Assembly: GCA_947631235.1 (NCBI GenBank)
Contig: CANRKO010000005.1
Span: forward strand, 102,554-166,553
DNA: 64,000 nucleotides
Direction of reading: 5' to 3'
DNA from: an uncultured Clostridia bacterium
GTDB taxonomy: Bacteria > Bacillota > Clostridia > UBA1381
Shown: positions 36,031 to 44,748 of the stretch, in pieces
Numbering within the stretch: the stretch's first letter is position 1
How the letters are laid out: every line of letters begins with the position of its first letter
Translations under genes and position numbers: made by a program
The notes under the pieces: model-generated
Told to the model about the DNA's origin: nothing
The model's input: the letters and a program-made list of their open reading frames with translations, nothing else
Databases searched by the model: none

Positions 36031-36954
36031 TTAAACCTCCTTCGCCATATATGCCAGATACGCGATACCGACCGCGTTATCCGTCGAGTATTCCGGCTTT
36101 GCGAAATACACGCGTCCGTTTATATTTTCGGTAAAGCCGCGCCGTATTATGCCGTTCGACGCGACCCCTCCGACTATCAGTATGTCCTTTACTCCCGTTT
36201 CCTTTACCGCGCTGTTTATCGCTCTTGTAAGCGTGTCACGCACACAGCACAGAACGCCGAGCGCGAGACTTGCGCCGTCCGTTTCGTCGGCGATACGCGC
36301 CGCCTTAGTCTCCACGCCCGAAAAACTTACGAGCGTGCCGTCGGTTGATATTGGAAGATTTTCGGCTGTGTCCGCCGTGAGCGCAAGCTGTTCAAACTCC
36401 CGTCCGGCTGGGAACGCCATACCCATTCTCACGCCCACGCGGTCGATAAACTGTCCCGCGCTTATGTCCTTCGTGCCGCCGATTATTTTGTGCGTAAAAT
36501 TTATGCCCTCGTAACGGCTTAACAGTATTTCCGTCGTGCCGCCCGAAAGGTGTACCGACAAAAACGGCTTTTCCAAAAGTTCGAACGCGCCGCAGGAGTA
36601 AATCCCAGCCATGACGTGTCCGTCCTGGTGCGAAAACTCGTAAAGCGGTACGCCGAGCGACTTCGCGGCTACTTTGGCAAACCCGTGACCCGCGAGGAAC
36701 ACCGGCATGTACGAGCCTTCGACGTTCCTCGGTCTTGTGCTTACGCCGATAGCCTTAACGTCATTCATGTCAACTTCGAGCCGCCCGTATAACTCGGGCA
36801 GCAGTTTTACGTGTTGGAACAATCCCTCGCTCTGGCGTATGCCGCGCTCGCCCGCTTTTACGGGGAGGAGCTGTCTCACGCTTTTGTCGTGTGTGCCGTC
36901 CGTCCACGCGGCGGACGCGGTGTAATTGCTTGTGTCAAATCCGAGCGTACTCAT
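36031..36954 (-). CDS. Kae1/TsaD-like paralogue (peptidase M22 family)
   Basis: 307 residues. It opens LGFDTSNYTASAAW and has SHQDGHVMAGIYS in place of the HxxxH metal site of TsaD (here the pattern is H-Q-D-G-H), LSGGTTEILL and GGVASNGIIRRGF. It belongs to the ASKHA fold but is shorter than and distinct from true TsaD, the tRNA t6A enzyme. Clostridia often carry this paralogue between nusB and xseA. Its function is unknown. It overlaps the nusB stop by 4 nt. Confidence 0.8.
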   Translation of the reverse strand: MSTLGFDTSNYTASAAWTDGTHDKSVRQLLPVKAGERGIRQSEGLFQHVKLLPELYGRLEVDMNDVKAIGVSTRPRNVEGSYMPVFLAGHGFAKVAAKSLGVPLYEFSHQDGHVMAGIYSCGAFELLEKPFLSVHLSGGTTEILLSRYEGINFTHKIIGGTKDISAGQFIDRVGVRMGMAFPAGREFEQLALTADTAENLPISTDGTLVSFSGVETKAARIADETDGASLALGVLCCVRDTLTRAINSAVKETGVKDILIVGGVASNGIIRRGFTENINGRVYFAKPEYSTDNAVGIAYLAYMAKEV

Positions 36955-37364
36955 TCTTCCGCCTTTATCACGCTTGCCAGAAGTCCGTTCACGAATGTCG
37001 GGTCGTTCTCGTCGCCGTAACGTTTCGCAAGCTCCACCGCCTCGTTGACAGCCACGCGCGGCGGCACGTCGTCAAGGTATTTCATTTCAAATATCGCTAT
37101 TCTCAGCACCGTGCGCAAAACCTTTGAAATACGCGCAAACGACCATCCTTGTCTGAGATTTTCCGTTATGATTGCGTCTATTTCCCCGCCGTGTTCCTTC
37201 ACGCCGTCTATGACCGACTGTATATAGCCGAGGTTGTCCTCACATTCGGGGCGTGCCTTTAAAAGCTCGTCCATGATAACGTCCATGCTGCCCTCGTGCT
37301 GATCCATCTGGAACACCTGTGTGAACGCCGCGTCGCGTGCCTCACTTCTCGTTTGCTTTCTCAT
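36951..37364 (-). CDS. nusB: Transcription antitermination factor NusB
   Basis: 137 residues, normal. It starts RSEARDAAFTQVFQMD and has the conserved end section LRIAIFEMKYLDDVPPRVAVNEAVELAKRYGDE (seen as IFEMKYLDDVP and NEAVELAKRYG). With NusE it binds boxA RNA in rRNA antitermination. It is the first gene of the nusB-to-PAP2 unit. Confidence 0.94.
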   Translation of the reverse strand: MRKQTRSEARDAAFTQVFQMDQHEGSMDVIMDELLKARPECEDNLGYIQSVIDGVKEHGGEIDAIITENLRQGWSFARISKVLRTVLRIAIFEMKYLDDVPPRVAVNEAVELAKRYGDENDPTFVNGLLASVIKAEE

Positions 37365-37415
37365 CGCGTGTATTTCCTTTCTTAGCCTTCAACGCACATA
37401 TTTATCCATGATAAA

Positions 37416-37444
37416 ACTATATCATATAATTACGCAAAAATCAA
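37416..37444 (-). promoter_or_regulatory. nusB operon promoter
   Basis: On the minus strand TTGATT (37444-37439), a 17-bp spacer and TATAGT (37421-37416). The predicted start is near 37409. Confidence 0.65.
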
Positions 37445-37472
37445 GAAAAAGAAAACGCCTTTAATAAGGCGT
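37444..37472 (-). terminator. Terminator after the MFS gene
   Basis: On the minus strand ACGCCTT, a 4-nt loop and AAGGCGT are followed by TTTTCTTTTTC. It closes the long transcription unit that starts at 49154. Confidence 0.7.
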
Positions 37473-37487
37473 ATTTTATAATTCGGG

Positions 37488-38678
37488 TCATTTTTTTGTT
37501 TTTGCCGTGCCGCGGCTCAAAATCAGTCCTATAAGCAGTACTGTCGGGAACAGCACGGCGCAGAAAAGTCCTGTTCGGATATTGTCGCCGAGCGCGTCCG
37601 ATACCGCCCCGACAAGTGCGGGGCCCGCCGAGCAGCCCACATCGCCGAAAAGCGCGAGGAGCGCGAACATAGCCGTACCGCCCATGGGACACCTTTGCGC
37701 AGCCATGCTGAACGCGCCGGGCCACATCACGCCGACGGAAAATCCGCACAGTCCGCACGCCGCTAGAGACAGCGCGGGTACGGGTGAGAGAGCGGCGGCA
37801 ATATACGATACCGCGCATACCGCGGCGCATATTCCCATATATTTCTTTAAATCCACGCGGTTTGCTATTTTTGCGTGCAGCACGCGCGAGCTGCCCATAA
37901 GTACCGCGAAAAAGCACGGCCCCGCTATATCGCCGACGGCTTTGCTCACGCCCAAGCCCTGCTCGGCGAACGCGGACGCCCACTGGCTCATCGCGAGTTC
38001 CGACGCGCCGGCGCATACCATTATAAGCGCCAATACGAGAAATACTCTCGCTTTAAAAAGTTCGCGCACCGTCATTCCTTCGCCGTCCTCCGTAAGACTC
38101 GCTATCGGTACGCGGCTGAAATATACCGCGTTAAACAGCGGCACGACAGCCCACGCGCACGCGGTGACGCGCCACGCTCCTATACCGAATACGGCGAACG
38201 AGGATGTTGACAGCAAAATAACGGCTACCGAGCCCCAGCAGTAAAACGAATGGAGCATACTCATCGCAGCCGTTTTCTCGTCGCCCGGCACAGCCTCCAC
38301 AATGGGGCTTATAAGCACCTCGATAAGACCGCCGCCTATCGCGTAAACGACGGTCGCGGCACACAAAGCGGCGAATGTGTTGGGAAGTATTCCCGGGAGA
38401 ACCGCGAGCATCACAAGTCCCGACGCGGAGAAAATATGCGCGGCGACAATACATTTTCGGCAGCCTATTTTGTCGATGTACCTTGCGGACAAAAAATCGA
38501 CCAAAAGCTGTGTGCCGAAATTTACGCTTATTAGCAATCCTATTCTTTCGAGCGATATTCCGTACTCGCTGCCGAACATTACAAAAAGCAGCGGAGCGAA
38601 ATTGTTTACTATCGCCTGCGTGATATATCCGATATAACTCGCGGCGATCGTGTGTTTATAGCTTTTAAATATTCTCAT
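37488..38678 (-). CDS. Major facilitator superfamily transporter
   Basis: 396 residues with about 12 membrane helices. Cytoplasmic loop 2-3 carries LSARYIDKIGCRKCIVAAH, the MFS motif A variant, and there is a second gap between the halves near 190-205 (TEDGEGMTVREL). The overall pattern resembles FucP/sugar-type carriers, but the substrate cannot be read. It begins 9 bp after the rhamnogalacturonan lyase gene, so uptake of a lyase product is a testable guess. Confidence 0.8.
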   Translation of the reverse strand: MRIFKSYKHTIAASYIGYITQAIVNNFAPLLFVMFGSEYGISLERIGLLISVNFGTQLLVDFLSARYIDKIGCRKCIVAAHIFSASGLVMLAVLPGILPNTFAALCAATVVYAIGGGLIEVLISPIVEAVPGDEKTAAMSMLHSFYCWGSVAVILLSTSSFAVFGIGAWRVTACAWAVVPLFNAVYFSRVPIASLTEDGEGMTVRELFKARVFLVLALIMVCAGASELAMSQWASAFAEQGLGVSKAVGDIAGPCFFAVLMGSSRVLHAKIANRVDLKKYMGICAAVCAVSYIAAALSPVPALSLAACGLCGFSVGVMWPGAFSMAAQRCPMGGTAMFALLALFGDVGCSAGPALVGAVSDALGDNIRTGLFCAVLFPTVLLIGLILSRGTAKTKK

Positions 38679-38687
38679 TTACCTTTT

Positions 38688-41600
38688 TCATTCCCGTGAC
38701 GTTCGTTCCCATATTGCGGACGGTAAAATCGGCTTGGGATTGCCGTCAAGACCTCTCCACAGGAACGCTTTAACCTCACATTCCTCCGCGTTACGGTTAA
38801 ATGTCAGCGTCCTTTTTATCACTTCTTCCGACATATCAATCGGCTCGCACCTACATTCGACCGGTCTGCCGTTTTTGTAAATTGCCGCGATAAGCACCGC
38901 GCCGCCGCTTTCGTCGGGACATTTGATTTCCGTATTGACGTCCTTACCCTCAACGGTCACGGTAAAATATTTCTCGGGCTCGGGGCTTGCGCTCGGAGTC
39001 GGAGTAGGCGTTGGTGTAGGAGACGGACTCGGAGTTGGACTTGGTGTAGGACTTGGAGTTGGGCTTGGTGTAGGTGTGGGCGTAGGTGTTGGGGTCGGGG
39101 TTGGGGTTGGCGTTGGCGTAGGTGTGGGCGTAGGTGTCGGTGTTGGCTTTGGTGTAGGCGTGGGCGTAGGTGTGGGCGTAGGTGTGGGCGTAGGTGTGGG
39201 GGTTGGGGTTGGTGTCGGTGTGGGCGTAGGTGTGGGTGTTGGTGTTGGTGTAGGTGTGGGTGTAGGCGTTGGTGTCGGGGTTGGGGTTGGCGTTGGCGTT
39301 GGCGTAGGTGTTGGTGTAGGCGTGGGCGTCGGTTCGGAAACCATATTTATTTTAAGCGTGGGATCATCGTTCATCAAAAGTTCGCACGCACCTGCGCCGT
39401 TAGATCCGGGAGGAATGGCAGCGATAACCGATATTTCCGTTGTTCCCTTCGCAAAGGTTTTTACATAATCGGTTATGTCTATCGCCGTTGCGATCCCCGG
39501 CTTGAAAACATCTCCTTTGCCGTTTACCGTCTGGCAACTCTGTGAATAAATGGTTTTCTTGTCCGACGGGTTCGGGTCGGAAGGAACCGTAACAACTCCC
39601 GATTCCCATGAATTATCTGTTCCTATCAGATTGAAATAGAACTGTCTGTTTCTGTTAGTGGTTCCATATGATATTGCAGTAAATTCTATTGACGCGCTTT
39701 CGACCCTGTTCGGGTCAAAGCCTTCTATTTCCGAAAATCCGAAATACGCTACGCCCCACGTATTACTGTAACTGTTAAGCCAAACCTGTCCCTCAACGGG
39801 CATTGGGGTTACGTTTGCACCTATTTCGTTTCTCACCGTTGAAGCGGTATATGTATTTTCAATCGGTTCGGACTTCGGTGTCGGTTCGGATGTGGGCGAC
39901 GGTTCAGGCGTAGGCTCGGATATATTGTCCGTGCGCGTTTCTTCCTTGCCGTCATGCACGGTTTTAATATACGCCGCAGTTTCGCGCTCGTCGTATTCGT
40001 CCTTGTCCTCGTTTACGTAATAACTGATATGCGGCGGCTGGTTGTACGCGCTGTTCTGTCCGACAACCTGCATACGGTAACCGCTGTCGTGCATAAGTGT
40101 GTAAAGGCGGTTGGTGGTTGGGGTTACGGTCGTATAAAGTACCATAGCCGTGCTGTCGGCTGTACGCATCAGAACCTCCTCACGCCAGTCACCTAAAATA
40201 TCCGCTTGCAGACAAGGATTTCTTTTTGTGTCATTGTTGGATATGCCTTGATTTAAATAAGTATCTCTTGTTGACGTCGCTCCGTTATGATTAAAAACAA
40301 CAAGCTGTCCGTCCCTGCTTCCCGTGCCGTCCATAAGTTCATCGCTGACATCACCGTCCCAGAATATACGGAAGTTGGGGTCGCCTTTATCTGTCAGCCT
40401 TGTTACGCCCTCGTCTATGGTAAACCCCGTATCATCCTTATGCGCTATCTTATTTGCCCACATCTGATAATAGCCGTTACCGGTAAAGTTCGCCATAATG
40501 CCGCGTCCGGTATCGCCGTCCGCGTCCTCATGGAAAACGATTTCGCCCGTTTCGGGATATACGAGACTCATGCCGTAAGGCGCATGCTCGTGAACTATAA
40601 AATATTCCATTCCCTCATGCGTGGGGTCGTAATCGGCAAGGTGAAGCGCGTCGCCGTGTTCCGTTCCGAGCGTCCATTTTACCTGTAAATTATCATTTTC
40701 ATATTCAAGACAAATTCCGCCGCAGAGAACCTCGTCTTTGCCGTCGCCGTCAACGTCGCCTACAGTGGTGTTATGGTTTCCCTGTCCGGCTATTTCCTCG
40801 TCCTTGTGTGCGCCGTCGTAATTGTCCGTGTCAAAATCGCCTATTTGTACAAGCTTTTTATCAACTACATTATACGCCGTTGCCGTCATCTTCTCGTAAT
40901 AACCGCGCCAAGCGATTACTGACGGGTGAACGCCGTCAAGATAAGCCGCAGATGTGAGAAAACGCTCGGAACGGTTGCCCCAATTATCACCCCACTCGAT
41001 AACCGTACCGCGTGAGTGCGGGTAATACACCGTGTCAAGAGCCGCGCCTGTTTCACCATCGAAAAGCGTGTAGTACTCGGGACCCTGCATGACGCGTCCG
41101 TCGCTTTGACGATAGTCTTTTTCGTTGTCCGTACTGTTCTTTATTTCATCAATGGAAGAGGCCTCCGACACGTAATTGTCTTTGCCGTCCTTTGTGCCGG
41201 GGGCTGTTTTGAATGCCAATTCGGCTTTGCCGTCAAGGTCAAAATCGTATACGGCAAACTGCGTAAAATGCGCGCCGGCGGAAATGTTATCGCCTAAATT
41301 TATGCGCCACAGCCGTTTACCGTCCAATTTATACGCGTCAATATAAACGCGTCCCGAAGGCCCTGTATGCGGCTTGCCGCTGTCAAACGACTGCGACGGA
41401 TCCCATTTTAATATGATCTCATACTCGCCGTCACCGTCAAGGTCGGCGCACGACGCGTCATTTGCCGAATATGTAATTGTATTTTCCTGACCGCCGTTAA
41501 TCGAATCGGTATACGTTTCCGGCGGCGTAAGCGGGATTGTAAGATACTGCTGCGACCAGACATCGACGGATTTGCCCGTTTCAATGCCTTCGCCCGTTTT

Positions 41601-41909
41601 TACCACGGTATACTTATCCTTGCCGGACGCGTTGTTATCGGTATAGTTTGTGCTGTCCGTTATGTTTGACGCGACCTTTTGAGTTCCGCGGTACACGTCG
41701 AAACCTTGCTCATAATTTTCCGTTCCGAGCAGTCTCCAGCTTATATACACGCCTCCCGATACCTTTACCGCGACCGTGCCGCGGTCAAGATATTCCATCT
41801 GACGCGCCGTCTGTTCCGCCTCGGCTTTCGTATCTCCATAAAGCGGTACGGATATAAACGAAACAAGCATTACCGCGCTTAAAACCAAACTCAAAAATTG
41901 CTTTCTCAC
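38688..41909 (-). CDS. Secreted rhamnogalacturonan lyase, PL11 family, with Pro-Thr linker
   Basis: 1073 residues from a GTG at 41909 (GGAG at 8 nt), which makes the Sec signal RKQFLSLVLSAVMLVSFIS sit at the N-terminus; an ATG 42 bp upstream would start inside trkH. After cleavage comes a beta-propeller-type PL11 catalytic domain (about 40-620) with YLDRGTVAVKV, WRLLGTENY and repeated calcium-binding DxDGDG loops (DLDGDGEYE, DVDGDGKDE). A beta-sandwich-like module (about 660-830), a Pro-Thr linker of about 117 residues and a 95-residue C-terminal module follow. It cleaves the rhamnogalacturonan-I backbone of pectin. It lies 26 bp after trkH. Confidence 0.88.
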   Translation of the reverse strand: MRKQFLSLVLSAVMLVSFISVPLYGDTKAEAEQTARQMEYLDRGTVAVKVSGGVYISWRLLGTENYEQGFDVYRGTQKVASNITDSTNYTDNNASGKDKYTVVKTGEGIETGKSVDVWSQQYLTIPLTPPETYTDSINGGQENTITYSANDASCADLDGDGEYEIILKWDPSQSFDSGKPHTGPSGRVYIDAYKLDGKRLWRINLGDNISAGAHFTQFAVYDFDLDGKAELAFKTAPGTKDGKDNYVSEASSIDEIKNSTDNEKDYRQSDGRVMQGPEYYTLFDGETGAALDTVYYPHSRGTVIEWGDNWGNRSERFLTSAAYLDGVHPSVIAWRGYYEKMTATAYNVVDKKLVQIGDFDTDNYDGAHKDEEIAGQGNHNTTVGDVDGDGKDEVLCGGICLEYENDNLQVKWTLGTEHGDALHLADYDPTHEGMEYFIVHEHAPYGMSLVYPETGEIVFHEDADGDTGRGIMANFTGNGYYQMWANKIAHKDDTGFTIDEGVTRLTDKGDPNFRIFWDGDVSDELMDGTGSRDGQLVVFNHNGATSTRDTYLNQGISNNDTKRNPCLQADILGDWREEVLMRTADSTAMVLYTTVTPTTNRLYTLMHDSGYRMQVVGQNSAYNQPPHISYYVNEDKDEYDERETAAYIKTVHDGKEETRTDNISEPTPEPSPTSEPTPKSEPIENTYTASTVRNEIGANVTPMPVEGQVWLNSYSNTWGVAYFGFSEIEGFDPNRVESASIEFTAISYGTTNRNRQFYFNLIGTDNSWESGVVTVPSDPNPSDKKTIYSQSCQTVNGKGDVFKPGIATAIDITDYVKTFAKGTTEISVIAAIPPGSNGAGACELLMNDDPTLKINMVSEPTPTPTPTPTPTPTPTPTPTPTPTPTPTPTPTPTPTPTPTPTPTPTPTPTPTPTPTPTPTPKPTPTPTPTPTPTPTPTPTPTPTPTPTPSPTPSPTPSPTPSPSPTPTPTPTPSASPEPEKYFTVTVEGKDVNTEIKCPDESGGAVLIAAIYKNGRPVECRCEPIDMSEEVIKRTLTFNRNAEECEVKAFLWRGLDGNPKPILPSAIWERTSRE
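38984..39334 (-). repeat. Pro-Thr coding microsatellite in the lyase gene
   Basis: About 350 bp of 6- and 12-bp degenerate units (GTNGGN on the plus strand) encode alternating Pro-Thr, with Pro-Ser near one end. Such linkers are flexible and often O-glycosylated; the repeat is prone to length change. Confidence 0.9.
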
Positions 41910-41935
41910 AAATGTGTCTCCAATCGGGTTATATT

Positions 41936-43375
41936 TTATTTTCTGCGCCACATATACGGCGAGAACAGTACAAGTATCGGATATATCTCCAGTCTGCCGA
42001 CGAGCATCGAGATTGACAATACTATTTTAGACAACACGGAGAAGTCCGCGAAATTTCCGACGGGTCCTATCATGGGTCCGATGTTGTTCATTGTTGATAT
42101 TACCGATGTTGCGGTAGTCGAGAAGTCCTTGTTGTCAAGGCTCACGATAAGTATCGCCAGCGCCATGAATATAAGGTATGCCGTGAGGTACGCGAGTACG
42201 CCGTGGCGCACGTCGGCGCTTACTTCCTTGCCGTCGGCTTTTATCGAGTACACACTTCTGGGGCTTATCGCCTTACGCACGGCGTAACGAGCCGTTTTAC
42301 CGAGCAGTATCGCTCTTATGACCTTAAAGCCGCCGCCCGTCGAGCCGGCGCACGCGCCGACAAACATAAGCATTACGACTATCATCTGCGACAGCATGGG
42401 CCAGCCGTCGCGCATCATGTCACGCGAGGCGAAACCGGTTGTGGTAATTATCGAGTTTACCTGGAAGAACGCGCATCGAAACGCCTCCGGCAGACCGCTG
42501 TATATATGGCGTATGTTGAGCGTTATCAAAGCGGTCGCGACGATTATAATGCCGAAGTACCAGCGGATTTCCTCGTTCGCTTTTATCTGCGCGAATTTGC
42601 GCGCTATAATCAGGTAGTAAATGTTGAAGTTTATGCCGAACAGCATCATAAATATCGCAATCACGTATTCGATATACGCGCTGCCGTAATGCTCGATGGA
42701 GTTGTTCCATATGCCGAAACCGCCTGTTCCGGCTGTGGAAAACGCGTGTACAACGCTGTCGTAAAGCGACATTCTGCCTATCATAAGCAGTATGATTTCC
42801 GATACGGTCAGTACGATATAAATTAAGTACAGTATGCGGAGCGAGTAACGCCATTTGCTCGAAATTTTGCCGATTACCGGTCCGGGCATCTCCGCTTTCA
42901 TCATATATGTCGTTTTTGTGTCCTTCGACGCAAATATCGCCATCGCGAACGCGAGCACTCCCAATCCGCCGAGCCAGTGAGTAAAGCTGCGCCAGAAAAG
43001 AATACTCTTCGAGAGCTTTTCCACATCCGCGAGTATCGTCGAACCCGTCGTCGTAAAGCCCGACACCGTTTCAAAAAAGCAGTCTATAAACGACGGTATC
43101 TGTCTGCTTATATAAAACGGCAGCGCTCCGATGAGCGATATTATTATCCAGCCCAGACCCACGAGTACCATACCCTCGCGCGCGTAAAAGCCCTTGTTTT
43201 TCGGCGGTCTTATCGTCGCCGCCAGTCCTATTATCAGCGATACGGCTATCGGTACAATATACGCTTTCGCGATACCCTCGCCGTAATAAAGCGACAGTCC
43301 GAGCGGCAAAAACATTGTTAATGCCACAACCATGACTATTCTGCCGATTGAGTATGCTAACATTCTGTAATTCAT
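41936..43375 (-). CDS. trkH: Potassium uptake protein TrkH
   Basis: 479 residues with about ten membrane helices and four P-loop segments (for example GFTTTGSTIL, TGGFGIWNNS, TTTGFASRD and CAGSTGGGFKV), each carrying the selectivity-filter Gly. It forms the channel of the Trk/Ktr system. The gene follows trkA by 18 bp and is followed at 26 bp by the secreted lyase. Confidence 0.94.
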   Translation of the reverse strand: MNYRMLAYSIGRIVMVVALTMFLPLGLSLYYGEGIAKAYIVPIAVSLIIGLAATIRPPKNKGFYAREGMVLVGLGWIIISLIGALPFYISRQIPSFIDCFFETVSGFTTTGSTILADVEKLSKSILFWRSFTHWLGGLGVLAFAMAIFASKDTKTTYMMKAEMPGPVIGKISSKWRYSLRILYLIYIVLTVSEIILLMIGRMSLYDSVVHAFSTAGTGGFGIWNNSIEHYGSAYIEYVIAIFMMLFGINFNIYYLIIARKFAQIKANEEIRWYFGIIIVATALITLNIRHIYSGLPEAFRCAFFQVNSIITTTGFASRDMMRDGWPMLSQMIVVMLMFVGACAGSTGGGFKVIRAILLGKTARYAVRKAISPRSVYSIKADGKEVSADVRHGVLAYLTAYLIFMALAILIVSLDNKDFSTTATSVISTMNNIGPMIGPVGNFADFSVLSKIVLSISMLVGRLEIYPILVLFSPYMWRRK

Positions 43376-43393
43376 ATTTATTCCCCGCTATAT

Positions 43394-44746
43394 TTAATCC
43401 AAAATGTCGGTGAGCGCCGATATGCGCTCGGTCGTAACGACTATTACCGTGTCGCCCGTTTCAATGCGGCTGTCGCCGTCTGGCAGGAACATACTGTTGC
43501 CGCGCGCGATCGCGCCTATCAGCGTATTCTTTTTAAGGCGTATTTCGCTCAGTTTCTTTTCGGTGAGAGGGCTTTTTTTCGTGACTATAAACTCCATAGC
43601 CTCAGCCTTGTTGTTTACTATGCGGTACAAGGTCTGCATTTCGGTGTCCTGCGCCGATTTCATGGCGCGTGCGTACCTTATGATTATGTCAGCCGTGATG
43701 TTCTTCGGCGTGAGTATGCTGTACACGCCCGTTTTTTCCATGAGGTCGCCGAAGGATTCGCGGTTTATCTTCGTGATTATTTTGCCCACGCCGCGCATTT
43801 TCGCGTACATGGATATTATCATGTTTTCCTCGTCTATGCCGGTGAGTGAAACGATGGCGTCCATGCGGTCTATGCCTTCCTCCGTAAGCACCTGCCTGTC
43901 CGTTCCGTCGCCGTACACAATGTCGGCGTTTTGGTAAGCCTCGGCAAGTGCGCGGCATTTGTCGCGGTTCTGCTCTATTATCTTGACGTTCATGCCGCTT
44001 TCGAGAAGAAGTCCGGCGAGGTAATACGATATGCGTCCGCCGCCTATGAGCATGACGGATTTTACCTTTCTGTTTATAACGCCGGTTACGCGTATGAATT
44101 TCGCAAGTTCCTTGTGCGACGCGGTAACGTGTATCTTGTCGCCCTCGCGCAGTATAAAGTCGCCGTTCGGTATATGCACGTCCTCGCCGCGCTGCACGGC
44201 GCATATCAAAACCTTCAGTTTGAAATCCTTGTTGATGTCCTTCAGCGCCTTACCTTCAAGGACGCTGTCCTCGTTTACCTGGAACTCGATAAGCTCTATT
44301 CTGCCCTTCGCAAACGTTTCGGTGTTTATCGCGGCGGGGAATCGTAACATTCTCGACACCTCGCCCGCGCTCGCGTACTCGGGATTTACTATCATGCTTA
44401 TACCGAGCGCGTCGCGCATAAAGTCAAGCTGCTTAAAATATTCGCTGTTTCTAACTCTCGCGACGCAGCGTTCCGCGCCGAGCTTTTTAGCCATTACGGC
44501 GCAGAGAGCGTTAAGCTCGTCGTTCGTCGTTACGGCGATAAAAAGATCCGCCCTGCGCGTCTCCGCTTCGTCAAGCACAGCCAGATCAGCGCCGCTGCCC
44601 TCGACGCAGCGCACGTCGTACATATCCTGTATCGACTCGCACAGTTCCGGCTTTACGTCTATGAGAACAACATTGTCGCCCTCGCTTATAAAATCCTCGA
44701 CAAGCTTTCGTCCGACCTTGCCGCCGCCTACTATTACAACATTCAT
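43394..44746 (-). CDS. trkA: Trk system potassium uptake protein TrkA
   Basis: 450 residues from the ATG at 44746 (GGGGAG at 8 nt); a TTG two codons upstream is less likely. It has two Rossmann RCK_N domains (MNVVIVGGGKVGRKLVEDF and VMLIGGGRISYYLAGLL), each followed by an RCK_C lobe. It binds NAD(H) or adenine nucleotides and gates TrkH. It lies 2 bp after gpsA. Confidence 0.94.
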   Translation of the reverse strand: MNVVIVGGGKVGRKLVEDFISEGDNVVLIDVKPELCESIQDMYDVRCVEGSGADLAVLDEAETRRADLFIAVTTNDELNALCAVMAKKLGAERCVARVRNSEYFKQLDFMRDALGISMIVNPEYASAGEVSRMLRFPAAINTETFAKGRIELIEFQVNEDSVLEGKALKDINKDFKLKVLICAVQRGEDVHIPNGDFILREGDKIHVTASHKELAKFIRVTGVINRKVKSVMLIGGGRISYYLAGLLLESGMNVKIIEQNRDKCRALAEAYQNADIVYGDGTDRQVLTEEGIDRMDAIVSLTGIDEENMIISMYAKMRGVGKIITKINRESFGDLMEKTGVYSILTPKNITADIIIRYARAMKSAQDTEMQTLYRIVNNKAEAMEFIVTKKSPLTEKKLSEIRLKKNTLIGAIARGNSMFLPDGDSRIETGDTVIVVTTERISALTDILD

Positions 44747-44748
44747 AA

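Noticed and set aside
38984..39334. Possible CRISPR-like array
   Set aside because: The units are 6-12 bp without spacers and encode a protein linker.
38923..39468. A Gly-Val repeat open frame antisense to the Pro-Thr linker
   Set aside because: It arises from reading the Pro-Thr microsatellite on the other strand; no start site or relatives expected.
41910..41951. ATG start 42 bp upstream for the PL11 lyase
   Set aside because: It lies in the end of trkH, has no ribosome site and would put 14 charged residues before the signal peptide; the GTG at 41909 has both.
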